Assembly: GCA_046351235.1 (NCBI GenBank)
Contig: JAXLYV010000001.1
Coordinates: 1,302,001-1,366,000 of the forward strand
From: JBBSAT01 sp046351235
GTDB taxonomy: Bacteria > Myxococcota_A > Polyangia > Polyangiales > Sandaracinaceae
Reading direction: 5' to 3'
Length of the DNA stretch: 64,000 nt
This document shows, in pieces, positions 36,999 through 45,333 of this stretch. Within the stretch, counting starts at the first letter, position 1; every line of letters begins with the position of its first letter. The translations under genes were made by a program, and so were the position numbers. The notes beneath the pieces are model-generated. The model had not been told where the DNA came from. It saw only the letters and a program-made list of their open reading frames with translations, and ran no database searches.

Positions 36999-37166
36999 GC
37001 GACTTGTTGCTCACACCCGTACCGGTGGGAACGCGCCTCGATTGCGCCGCGCGAACGGCTCGCGCGACGCGGCCCCGCGCCAGCGCACGCGAAACGCGCA
37101 TCTCTCGCCGGCCCAGCGACGACGCCGCTCGGAGCCCGGGCATGTGGCGTGCAGCGCCGGCGCCGC

Positions 37167-39458
37167 ATGTCCGCCAGGGAGCTGCAAGGCAAGGTCGTCG
37201 TCGTCACGGGTACGTTCTCTCGGCCGCGAGGGGAGCTCGAGGCCGAGCTCGTCGCGCGCGGCGCCACGCTCGGCGGCTCGATCACCAAGAAGACCCAGCT
37301 CGTCTTCGCCGGCGACAAGGCCGGGAGCAAGCTCGACAAGGCCCGAGAGCTCGGGCTCACGGTGCGAGGAGAGGCCGAGCTCCTCGCGCTGCTCGGCGTC
37401 AGCGCCGGCCCTGCGCCGACTCCGCCGCCTCGTGGAGTCGCCGGCACGACGCGCCTCGCCGACTTTCGCGAGCGCCTGCTCGCGCGCATCGCCGAGCTGA
37501 AGGCGCACGAGGGCGTCAAAGTCCTCTACGAGGTGGTCGGCGATCCGGTCGCGCCGGAGGCCGTCGACGCGGCGGCCGCGAGGCGCGCGGTGACGCTGAG
37601 CGCCGAAGAGCGCGAGCTCTACGCACGCATGAACGGCTGCACGCTGGTGTGGGTCCCCGTGCACGCCGCGGCCTACGACAAGGCCATCCACAAGCCCAAG
37701 AAGGGGCGCCCGCCGATGACGGTGCTCGAGAACCTCGACACCGATGCCTTCCGAATCCTCGCGATGCCGCCGATCGAGGAGGTCTTCGGCAAGCCCTTCG
37801 ACTACGCGCGCTTCCTGGACGGCGACCCGACGCCGCGCCTCGGCTTCGACTTCCCCGGCATCTACACGACGCCGGCGCTCGTGGTGCGCGAGGGCCGGAT
37901 CGCCGTCGAGGTCGGCGACGACCACGGAGCCGCGTGGAGCGCACCGGCGACCTCGCTCGAGGACTACGTCGAGACGGTGCTCGCCACGTGGGGCGATGTT
38001 CCGCTGCGCCGCCAGATCTTCCTCGAGCGCAAGCACGGCGTGGGGCGCGCCTACTTCGACGCGCATCCGGTGGCGCTCGCGACGCTCCTTCCGCCGCCCC
38101 CACCGAAGAGCGCCGCCGAGGAGAACAAGCTGCTCCGCCTACTGAATCGCACGTACGGCGCGAGCCTGTCGGACGCGCAGCTCGCCGACGCGGCGCACGC
38201 CGTCGGCTCCACGAACGCGCAGCTCGTCGAGGCGGCCACCATGCGGCTCTCCGAGCAGCCGCTCCGGACCCGAGCGCATGCGTCCACCCTCGCGCGCGCG
38301 ATCGCGAGCGCCGCGCCCGACGCGCAGGTGAAGATCACCCGACTCTTCGACACCGTGGGCGACGTCGCGCTGTCGGAGGGCGAACGCGTGCTCGTCTTCC
38401 GACACGGCGGATACGCGTGGACCGAGCGCGGGCGCATCGCCGCCGTGGCCGGTCGCGCAGCGATCCCGGCCATCGCCGAGGTCCTGCGCGACGCGACGCT
38501 CGAGATGGAGCGGGCACGCGCCGCCTTCGGCGCCGACCCGAACGCTCAGAACGCGTTCCTCCGCGCCGAGTGGGACGTGAAGGCGGCCGCGCACGCGGCG
38601 CTCCTGCTCGGCGACGAGGCGAAGGAGCTGCTGCCTGCGCTCGTCTCCCACGTGGGGCCGCCGGATTTCGAGGCCCGCACACGGTGGGGCTGGGAGGCCG
38701 CCGTGACGACGTCGCTCGCCGCCGCACTCGCGGTCGTCGCGATCGATCCGAGCCGCGCCGAGGCGCTGCTCGAGCACCTCCGGATCTTCATCCGCAGCGA
38801 CTACCCGAGCCTCGCGCTCGCCCGGCCGGGCTTCGAGTCTCTCCACGTGTCCGTCAGCGAGCTCCTGCCCGCGCTGCGCCGGCTGCCGGAGGCCATCGCC
38901 GCTCGACTCGCGCAAGAGCTCGTCGCCGGGGAGTCCACGGACGACGTCGCGTTCCCGAGGCACCGAATGCGCCCGCGCCTCGCGCTCCTGAGCGGCCTCG
39001 GCCGCGCGGGCGTCGATGCGGCGTTCGCGCTGCTCGAGCAATCGCGACCCGCGAGCTTCGAGTGGTGGCCGCTGCACGAAGCGATCTTCGGGCGCGCGCT
39101 CGCCCACGCGGTGCTCACGCCCGAGGATCGCGCGCGTGCGATCGGCCTCGTGAAGGCGGTCGTGGTGCGCTCGATCGCGGCGAAGTCGGTCGACCCGACG
39201 TACGTCGGCTACCTCTGCCGGCTCGGAGGGATCGACGCCTGCGCTCCCGAGCTCGCCCGGAAGAAGGTGCTCGCCCTTCTTCTCTCCGAGGCGTCCGTCG
39301 GGCTCGGTCTCCCGCAGATCCGCGACGTGCAGCTCGCGCGATTCCTCTTCGAGCTCCTCCGCGCCGAGGGCGCCGACACCGAAGCGCTGCGCCGCTGCGC
39401 GCAGAAGATGGCGTCGAGCTCCCCGGCCTTCGACTGGCTCGGGGCGGTCGCGGCGTAG
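37167..39458 (+). CDS. BRCT-domain protein with SUKH-like and helical-repeat regions
   Basis: 763 aa. Residues 1-80 form a BRCT domain close to that of NAD-dependent DNA ligase (GKVVVVTGTFSRPRGELEAELVARGATLGGSITKKTQLVFAG then GSKLDKARELG). About 95-300 resembles SMI1/KNR4 (SUKH) proteins (LYARMNGCTLVWVP, FRILAMPPIEEVFG, SLEDYVETVLATWGD), a tentative call. The remaining 450 residues are Ala/Leu-rich helices in HEAT-like pairs. There are no catalytic motifs and no signal peptide. SUKH proteins are often immunity proteins for contact toxins, and BRCT domains bind phosphopeptides or DNA ends; what the combination does here is unknown. ATG 37167 is chosen; 37149 is also possible. Confidence 0.78.
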   Translation: MSARELQGKVVVVTGTFSRPRGELEAELVARGATLGGSITKKTQLVFAGDKAGSKLDKARELGLTVRGEAELLALLGVSAGPAPTPPPRGVAGTTRLADFRERLLARIAELKAHEGVKVLYEVVGDPVAPEAVDAAAARRAVTLSAEERELYARMNGCTLVWVPVHAAAYDKAIHKPKKGRPPMTVLENLDTDAFRILAMPPIEEVFGKPFDYARFLDGDPTPRLGFDFPGIYTTPALVVREGRIAVEVGDDHGAAWSAPATSLEDYVETVLATWGDVPLRRQIFLERKHGVGRAYFDAHPVALATLLPPPPPKSAAEENKLLRLLNRTYGASLSDAQLADAAHAVGSTNAQLVEAATMRLSEQPLRTRAHASTLARAIASAAPDAQVKITRLFDTVGDVALSEGERVLVFRHGGYAWTERGRIAAVAGRAAIPAIAEVLRDATLEMERARAAFGADPNAQNAFLRAEWDVKAAAHAALLLGDEAKELLPALVSHVGPPDFEARTRWGWEAAVTTSLAAALAVVAIDPSRAEALLEHLRIFIRSDYPSLALARPGFESLHVSVSELLPALRRLPEAIAARLAQELVAGESTDDVAFPRHRMRPRLALLSGLGRAGVDAAFALLEQSRPASFEWWPLHEAIFGRALAHAVLTPEDRARAIGLVKAVVVRSIAAKSVDPTYVGYLCRLGGIDACAPELARKKVLALLLSEASVGLGLPQIRDVQLARFLFELLRAEGADTEALRRCAQKMASSSPAFDWLGAVAA

Positions 39459-39616
39459 CGCTACGGCACGCCGTATCAGGGAGCTCACGCCGAGACGACG
39501 ATCCCGGCTCGAACGCACTCCGCGCGTGTCGCACCCCACGCTCGCTCCGCGCACCGACGTCGTTCGCGGCGCACCGCATCGCCGGCCGTGTCGAGGGCGA
39601 GGTACGCTCGGACGGC

Positions 39617-40165
39617 ATGGCCAGCCTCTGCCCGCGTTGCGGCACGCACGAGCGCACGCTCGAGTCGCTCGGCGTCTTCCGATGCCCGGCGTGCGGCCGC
39701 GTCAACGCGGACGGCGAGCTCATCCCCGAGGGCGCGAGCGAGCCGGCACGGTTCGCCGTGCGCACAGGCGAAGGGAGCTTCGCCGCGCCGCCACCGGTCG
39801 CCCCCAAGGTGAGCGGCACCCGAGCGCCGTTCCCGCGCGTCGCGATCGTCTTGATGGCCGCGCTCGCGTTTCTCACCGTCGTGGATCTCGCGCTCTCGGG
39901 CAGCGAGGCGATCATGCGCGCCACGCTGCGGCTCGGAATCCTCGGCGGCCTGGTCGTCGGAGACCGCGACGCCTATCGCGCGGCCTGCGTCGGCTGGCTC
40001 GTGTCGCTCGCCGCCGACGTGTACACCAGCGCCGTCTGGTGGCCCGCCGTCGGGCTCGCGGCCCGTGGCATCCTCGCGATGCTCGTCCTGCTCGACGTCT
40101 CGTTCCTGGCGGCCTTGCTCTCCCGCGACATGCGCCAGCGCTACGAGAAGCCCACCGTCGCGTGA
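39617..40165 (+). CDS. Zinc-ribbon membrane protein
   Basis: 182 aa. An N-terminal zinc ribbon (CPRCGTHERTLESLGVFRC PACG: Cys5, Cys8, Cys23 and Cys26), a linker to about residue 70, then membrane segments (AIVLMAALAFLTVVDLAL, TLRLGILGGLVVG, ACVGWLVSLAADVYTSAVWWPAVGLAARGILAMLVLLDVSFLAALL). Probably an inner-membrane protein with a cytoplasmic metal-binding head. Function unknown. A truncated copy lies at 36843. It converges with the next gene, with 14 nt between stops. Confidence 0.75.
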   Translation: MASLCPRCGTHERTLESLGVFRCPACGRVNADGELIPEGASEPARFAVRTGEGSFAAPPPVAPKVSGTRAPFPRVAIVLMAALAFLTVVDLALSGSEAIMRATLRLGILGGLVVGDRDAYRAACVGWLVSLAADVYTSAVWWPAVGLAARGILAMLVLLDVSFLAALLSRDMRQRYEKPTVA

Positions 40166-40179
40166 TCACGACGACGCCT

Positions 40180-41214
40180 TCACCGATCGAACGCAGTCAT
40201 CTCCATCGCGCGGCACGCCGTGGCGAACGCTGCCTTCGGGGGACCGACCCACATCCACGGCATCCACGTGACGCACCCGCCCGTGCGAAGAAGCGCCTCG
40301 CGGGCGCGCTCGCGGTCACCGGCCTGCACGAAGCAGAACGCCAGCACGTTCGCGTCCTCCACCTGCCGGAGGCCACCGGGGTGACCGGCCGCCGCGGGGC
40401 CCATCTCCCACGCGCGCACGAGCTCCGCGGCGCGCGCAGGGTCCTTCATGTACGAGAGCTGCGCCTCGAGGTCGGGTGACTCGGCGAAGTCGAAGTAGAG
40501 CCAGCGCTCCGCGTGCGCCCACGCGGGGAGCACGTGCAGCCGACTTCCCCCGGGCGCATCCCGCGCAGCCTCTCGCGCGAACGTGATCGCCTCCTCGGGC
40601 TCGCCGCCCCACTTCTGCGTCAGCGCGGTCACGAGCGCGTGGTGCGCGACGTAGTGATGCGGCGCGCGCACCACCGCCTGGCCGAATCGCTCGCGCGCGA
40701 CCTTCGTCCCGTACGCCAAGCCCATCGCGATCACGACGCGCTCGGCGTGCGGTGCGGCGTCGTCCGGAGCGAGATCGGCGGCGCGCTCGAGGTCCTGATC
40801 GGCGGCGAGCAGGCGCGCCTCGAACGTGCGCATCGCCTCGGGCGGGACGAAGCGCGCGCGGGCCCGCGTTCGCGCCTGCCACGCCCACTCGATGCCGTGG
40901 CGGCCGCGCACGAGCCAGGGAACGGCCGAGCGCTTCCCGTCGCGCTCGACCCAGGCATCCATCCACGCGGGCCGATCCTTCACCCCCGCGAGCCCGCGCA
41001 CGAGGAAGCTCCGCAGATCGGGGTCGCTCGCGTCGATCGTCGCCGTCGCCTGGGCGAAGTCGCCCGCGGCGCAGGCGCTGCGCAAGCGAAACACGGCCGG
41101 ATCGAGCCCCTCGTCCAGCATGGTCAGGAGCGGCGCCCGCGGCAGCGGCTTGGCGGGCTCGTTCGACGTCCTGGTACCGACGAAGCGCGTGACGATGTCG
41201 AAGAGCCTCAGCAT
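40180..41214 (-). CDS. Uncharacterised protein with TPR-like helices
   Basis: 344 aa, no signal peptide or membrane helix. Its helices pair as in TPR/SEL1-like proteins (DPAVFRLRSACAAGDFAQATATI, HYVAHHALVTALTQKWGGEPEEAITFAREAARDAPGGSRLHVLPAWAHAERWLYF). A Trp-rich part (VTWMPWMWVGPPKAAF) closes the protein. I do not recognise the family with confidence; DUF4034-like proteins of actinobacteria have similar wording. It could be an adaptor or sit near a secretion or immunity locus, but nothing adjacent supports that. Confidence 0.6.
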   Translation of the reverse strand: MLRLFDIVTRFVGTRTSNEPAKPLPRAPLLTMLDEGLDPAVFRLRSACAAGDFAQATATIDASDPDLRSFLVRGLAGVKDRPAWMDAWVERDGKRSAVPWLVRGRHGIEWAWQARTRARARFVPPEAMRTFEARLLAADQDLERAADLAPDDAAPHAERVVIAMGLAYGTKVARERFGQAVVRAPHHYVAHHALVTALTQKWGGEPEEAITFAREAARDAPGGSRLHVLPAWAHAERWLYFDFAESPDLEAQLSYMKDPARAAELVRAWEMGPAAAGHPGGLRQVEDANVLAFCFVQAGDRERAREALLRTGGCVTWMPWMWVGPPKAAFATACRAMEMTAFDR

Positions 41215-41273
41215 CCCTCACCTCGGCCCCTTCATCGGACCACGACGGCGAGCGTTGCGGAAGGCTCCCCCGC

Positions 41274-42521
41274 CTACGCCGCGCGTTGCTTCGCGGTCAT
41301 CGTCGCCACGTAGCGCTGCACGTCGAGGCGCGCGGCGTGGTCGAGCGCGACGAAGGACAGGCCCACCGCGAGGTGGCCGCCTTCGCGTGGGCGCGTCCAG
41401 CACACCTCGGCCTCCGTCGTCGCGATCCGGCCCGAGCCGGGGAGCGGCCAGCGGATGCGCACCACGTGGTGCTCGCGCAGCGGGCGATCCACCAGCACGC
41501 AGAGGCCGCCCTCCGACACGTCCTCGATGCGACCGTCGATCGCGCCGTACTCGGTCGACACGCGCACCGGGCTCGAGAACGGCGCGCGCTCGTGGGCGCG
41601 ATCGCCCGGCGGCTCGCCGCTGCCATCGTCGAACACCCACGCGTGGTCCGCCGAGCGCGGTGCGGCCGATCGGCAGGCCGCCGCGAAGAGCTCCGCGCGC
41701 TCCCAGCGATCGGACGGCATCGGCGCGAGCGCGGTGAGGATCGCGTCTTCGAGCACGAGCGGCACGTCCGGGCGCGACGCGCGGATCGGCGCAATCGGCT
41801 CGCCGGCGAGCATCGCGTGGGCGAGCTCTTCCACCGTTCCGACCCGCGGCGGCTTGCCCGTCAGGCACTCGTAGAGGGTCGCGCCCATCGCGTACACGTC
41901 GGTCGCGACCGTCGCCATGCCGCCGCGCACGAGGATCTCCGGCGCGAGATACTCGGCGGTGCCGACGAGCGTGCCCGAGCGCGTCAGGCGCGGGCGCGAG
42001 AGGTCGCGCTGCCCGCGCATCACGGCGATGCCCCAGTCGATCAGCTTCACCGAGTGGTGCCCCGGCCGGCGCGCGAGCATCACGTTCGAGGGCTTGACGT
42101 CGCGATGGAGCACGCCGCGCGCATGCGCGTGCTCGAGCGCGCGCCCGAGCTGGTCGGCGAGGTGAACGACGTCGTCGACCTCGAAGCGACGCCCTCCGTC
42201 GACGAGCGCGTCGAGCGCGGGCCCGTCCACGCGCTCGAGCGCGAGCCAGGGGCCGTGGCGTGGGCACGTGCCGGCGCCGAGCAGCTCCACCACGTTCGGA
42301 TGCGCGAGGCGATCGAGCGCCGTCGCTTCCAACGCGAGACGCTCGGCGAGCAGCGCCGAGCTCGGATCGACGAGCGTCTTGATCACGACGAGCCGGCCGC
42401 CGCGGAGATCCCGCGCTTCGTGCACGCAGGCCATGCCGCCGAGGGCGACGGGGCGCATGATCTCGTAGCGACCGTCCACCACGACACCCGCCTGCAGCTC
42501 GGTGACGAAGGGATCGTTCAT
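41274..42521 (-). CDS. Ser/Thr protein kinase fused to a PilZ domain
   Basis: 415 aa, soluble. Kinase domain (about 15-275): VVIKTL lysine, GVLHRDVKPSNVML, LIDWGIAV (DWG in place of DFG, which retains the metal-binding Asp), GTAEYLAPE, DVYAMGATLYECLTG. The C-terminal 100 residues form a PilZ-type barrel (VRVSTEYGAIDGRIEDVSEGGLCVLVD, VRIRWPLPG, VGLSFVAL). The DxSxGG motif is there, but the N-terminal RxxxR that grips cyclic di-GMP is not seen, so binding is uncertain. ATG overlaps the stop of the HD-GYP regulator (ATGA), so the two are coupled. Confidence 0.88.
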   Translation of the reverse strand: MNDPFVTELQAGVVVDGRYEIMRPVALGGMACVHEARDLRGGRLVVIKTLVDPSSALLAERLALEATALDRLAHPNVVELLGAGTCPRHGPWLALERVDGPALDALVDGGRRFEVDDVVHLADQLGRALEHAHARGVLHRDVKPSNVMLARRPGHHSVKLIDWGIAVMRGQRDLSRPRLTRSGTLVGTAEYLAPEILVRGGMATVATDVYAMGATLYECLTGKPPRVGTVEELAHAMLAGEPIAPIRASRPDVPLVLEDAILTALAPMPSDRWERAELFAAACRSAAPRSADHAWVFDDGSGEPPGDRAHERAPFSSPVRVSTEYGAIDGRIEDVSEGGLCVLVDRPLREHHVVRIRWPLPGSGRIATTEAEVCWTRPREGGHLAVGLSFVALDHAARLDVQRYVATMTAKQRAA

Positions 42522-43537
42522 GGCCGCGCCTCCGTCGCCGGAGCGAGGAGGATCCCCGGGCTCGAGGGCTCCACGCCCGCCTTGATCGCCAGCCACTCGT
42601 CGCGCCCGATCGACTTGATCGCGTCGAGGATGACGGGGTCGAACTGCGTGCCTCGGCCGTGCTCGAGCCGCGCCATCGCGTCGTCGTGGGACATGCCGCG
42701 GCGATAGGGTCGGTCGGAGGTCATCGCGTCGTAGGCGTCGACGGGCGCGAAGGCGCGGGCCGCGAGCGGGATGCGCTCACCCGCGAGCCCGCGCGGATAG
42801 CCCGAGCCATCGAACGCCTCGTGGTGGTGCAGGACCACGCCGATGGCCGGGGTGAGGCGCTCGATCGGCGCCAGCAGGTCGGCGCCGATCTGCGGGTGCC
42901 TGCGCATCGCGACCCACTCGTCGGGCGTGAGCGAGCCGGCCTTCTTGAGGATGGCGTCGGGCACGCCGATCTTGCCGACGTCGTGCAGCAGGGCGCCGAT
43001 CTCGAGCCAGAAGCAGTCGTCCGGCGGCAGGCCCAGCTCGATCGCGATGCGCGCGCTCCAGCGGGCGACCCGCTCGGCGTGCGCGTGCGTCTCCACGTCG
43101 CGCGTGGCGAGGGCGAGCGCCATCCCCTCGGCGAGCTGCCGCACGAGGCGCCGCTCGTCGCGCGCGCTCGGCGTGCTCAGCACCGAGGCGACGACGCGGG
43201 CCAGCTCGCTCGGCTCGAAGGGCTTGGCGAGCAGCGCGCTCGGGAGGGCGCCGCCGAGCATGCGTGTCACGTCACGGAAGTCGCGCGTCCCGGTCACCAC
43301 GACCACTGGCTCCGGGCGCTCGGCGCGAAGCACGCTCGCGAAGTAGCGCCCATCGTCGAGCGGCATGTTCAGGTCGGCGACGATGGCGTCGACCCGCTGA
43401 TCGGCGAGGGCTTTCTTCGCGGAGGCCGTGTCCGTGACGGGCACGGTGCGGAACCCCCCGCGCCGCAGCGCGCAGTCGAGTGCACGGAGGACGAGCGGCT
43501 CGTCGTCGACGATCAGGATGTTCGGGCTCGCTTGCAT
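42518..43537 (-). CDS. Response regulator with HD-GYP output (cyclic di-GMP phosphodiesterase)
   Basis: 339 aa. Receiver domain (1-120): ILIVDDEPLV, phospho-Asp55 in AIVADLNMPL, Thr in VVVTGTRD, and Lys in LLAKPFEP. HD-GYP domain (about 135-325): ATRDVETHAHAERVARWS, the HD pair in GALLHDVGKIGVPDAIL, and LHHHEAFDGSGYPRGLAGERIPLAAR with the full HHExxDGxGYP block. All metal and GYP residues are present, so it should hydrolyse cyclic di-GMP when its receiver is in the right state. It is coupled to the kinase-PilZ gene. A possible sigma-54-like element lies 40 nt upstream. GGGGAG precedes ATG by 8 nt. Confidence 0.95.
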   Translation of the reverse strand: MQASPNILIVDDEPLVLRALDCALRRGGFRTVPVTDTASAKKALADQRVDAIVADLNMPLDDGRYFASVLRAERPEPVVVVTGTRDFRDVTRMLGGALPSALLAKPFEPSELARVVASVLSTPSARDERRLVRQLAEGMALALATRDVETHAHAERVARWSARIAIELGLPPDDCFWLEIGALLHDVGKIGVPDAILKKAGSLTPDEWVAMRRHPQIGADLLAPIERLTPAIGVVLHHHEAFDGSGYPRGLAGERIPLAARAFAPVDAYDAMTSDRPYRRGMSHDDAMARLEHGRGTQFDPVILDAIKSIGRDEWLAIKAGVEPSSPGILLAPATEARP

Positions 43538-43576
43538 CGGTCACTCCCCAGCGCTCGGCGCCGGAGAGAAGCTGGA

Positions 43577-43590
43577 GCAGAGCGCGTGCC
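43577..43590 (-). promoter_or_regulatory. Possible sigma-54-type promoter of the HD-GYP gene
   Basis: On the minus strand the sequence reads cGGCACGcgctcTGCt, meeting the GG-N10-GC rule with a good -24 half (GGCACG) and a -12 half with one mismatch. It ends 40 nt before ATG 43537. Chance occurrence is common at this GC content. Confidence 0.25.
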
Positions 43591-43836
43591 GCCACGCGGT
43601 GGAGATGCCGTGTGGGGAAACTCCGCGAGAACCGACGTCACCGCGCAGAATTCGCGCGCCCGACGCCGCTGTCGCGAGAAGGGCGCCATTTCTCAGACGT
43701 CCCGGGCGTCAACCTGCCGGCGCGGAAAACGGCCCCATGCGGCGAGAACGCGGCAGCCCCGTGTGCATCTGCGCCCGTCCGCCATTCCCTCAGCCGTCCT
43801 CGAGACCGCTCCGGCGCGACGGCGGCGGACGCGCCG

Positions 43837-45333
43837 TCAAGGAGCCGTCGAGCTGCAGCAGCGGAAGCCGAGGCCCGGAAGCAGCGTGTCGGCCGTCGCC
43901 TGCGAGAGCACGGTCTGGCAGGTGAGGCCGAGCTCGGGCGACTCGAACGAGCCGCCGCGCACGACGTAGATCGGCGTGCCCGTCGCGGACGTGCCCTGCC
44001 GATCGCTCGTCCACTCCTTCACGTTGCCGCTCATGTCGAGCGCGCCCTCGGCCGTCTCGCAGCTCGCGAGCGAGCCCGTCGGCAGCGTCGCCGGCGTCAC
44101 CATGCGGTCGGCGCCGTTGCACGTCGTCTCGTCGTAGCTCGGGCCGTACGGATAGGCGCTCCCCGACGAGCACGCGGTCTGCCACTCCGCGGCCGTGCAG
44201 AGGCGGAAGCCGGCGGCCGCGCAGGCCGCGCTCGCGTCGGCGTACGAGACGCGCGTCCACGGCACGACCCCCGGCGACGAGCAGCTGCGCGCCGTCGTCA
44301 GGCCCGCGCTCGTGGCGCTCGCGTCGGGGCGGCTCGCCTCGAACTCGTAGATCCAATAGTCCATGCCGCCACGCGCGACGTGCACCATCCGATCGATGAC
44401 CCGCGCGGGGTCGCTCCGATCGGAGTTGTCGACGACGCCGTCGCAGTCGTCGTCGACGCCGTTGCAGCGCTCGGCCGAGGGCGCGCCGGGCGTGGGATCC
44501 GGCAGCACGCTCAGATCGCAGGTCGTGGTGGACGAGTCGGCCGGATCACAGGCGATGCGCCCCACGTCGCGGCACGCGCCGCGGCCGCCGTCGTCACAGA
44601 GCGTGCCGAGGTTGTCGAACGAGTCGTCGACGACGCCGTCGCAGTCGCCGTCCTGCCCGTCGCAGCGCGCCTCTTCGAGGAGGATCCCGTTCGGGATCGC
44701 CGGATCGAACTCGACGGTGGCTGGGTAGTCGCAGAACCAGGTCGTCTGGCCGCTGCGGGTCGCGCAGATCATCGAGACGCCCTGGCAGGGCGTGCCCGGC
44801 GTCGTGCGGCAGAGCCCGGTGGGCGGCGGCGGCAGCCCGGCGGCCTCGTCGATCGTACCGTCGCAGTCGTCGTCGAGGCCGTTGCAGTCCTCGGCGACCA
44901 CCGGGAAGACCGGGCACATGTACTCGCAGCCGGCGACGCGATCGACGTCGGCGTAGCCCGGCAGACAGTCGCCCACCACGCAGCTGCCCGACACGCACGA
45001 GACGCTCGCGTTCGGGAAGCGGCAGGGATTCGTGCACGACCCACAGTGCGTGGGGTCGCTCGAGAGATCGAACGTCTCGTCGACGTTGCCGTCGCAGTCG
45101 TCGTCGCGCTCGTTGCACTCCTCGACGCCGCCGTCGGTCGGCACGCAGGGACCCGCGTCGGCCGCGGAGCCGTCGCCGCCCGTGCCCGTGTCGGTCGCGC
45201 CGTCGCGCGCGCCGCCATCGATCGCGGCGCCGTCGATCACGCCATCACGACAGTTCAGGCAGTAGGGCTGCACGTCGCAGCCCGCCGTGAGCGCGAGCGC
45301 GAGCGTCGCACCGGCCCAGAGCGCGCGGCTCAT
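43837..45333 (-). CDS. Lipoprotein with MopE-type repeats and a formylglycine-generating-enzyme-like domain
   Basis: 498 aa. Lipobox LTAGC (Cys19). An acidic linker leads into four MopE-type motifs (CNERDDDCDGNVDE, CNGLDDDCDGTIDE, CDGQDGDCDGVVDD, CNGVDDDCDGVVDN), putative Ca- or Cu-binding loops. The last 190 residues follow the SUMF1/FGE-sulfatase fold: YWIYEFEASRPDA, VPWTRVSYADASAACAAAGFRLCTAAEWQTAC, MSGNVKEWTSD and VVRGGSF, ending GFRCC. FGE-fold proteins on bacterial surfaces often act as binding rather than oxidase domains. Its ATG overlaps the stop of the large VWA protein (ATGA). Confidence 0.88.
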   Translation of the reverse strand: MSRALWAGATLALALTAGCDVQPYCLNCRDGVIDGAAIDGGARDGATDTGTGGDGSAADAGPCVPTDGGVEECNERDDDCDGNVDETFDLSSDPTHCGSCTNPCRFPNASVSCVSGSCVVGDCLPGYADVDRVAGCEYMCPVFPVVAEDCNGLDDDCDGTIDEAAGLPPPPTGLCRTTPGTPCQGVSMICATRSGQTTWFCDYPATVEFDPAIPNGILLEEARCDGQDGDCDGVVDDSFDNLGTLCDDGGRGACRDVGRIACDPADSSTTTCDLSVLPDPTPGAPSAERCNGVDDDCDGVVDNSDRSDPARVIDRMVHVARGGMDYWIYEFEASRPDASATSAGLTTARSCSSPGVVPWTRVSYADASAACAAAGFRLCTAAEWQTACSSGSAYPYGPSYDETTCNGADRMVTPATLPTGSLASCETAEGALDMSGNVKEWTSDRQGTSATGTPIYVVRGGSFESPELGLTCQTVLSQATADTLLPGLGFRCCSSTAP

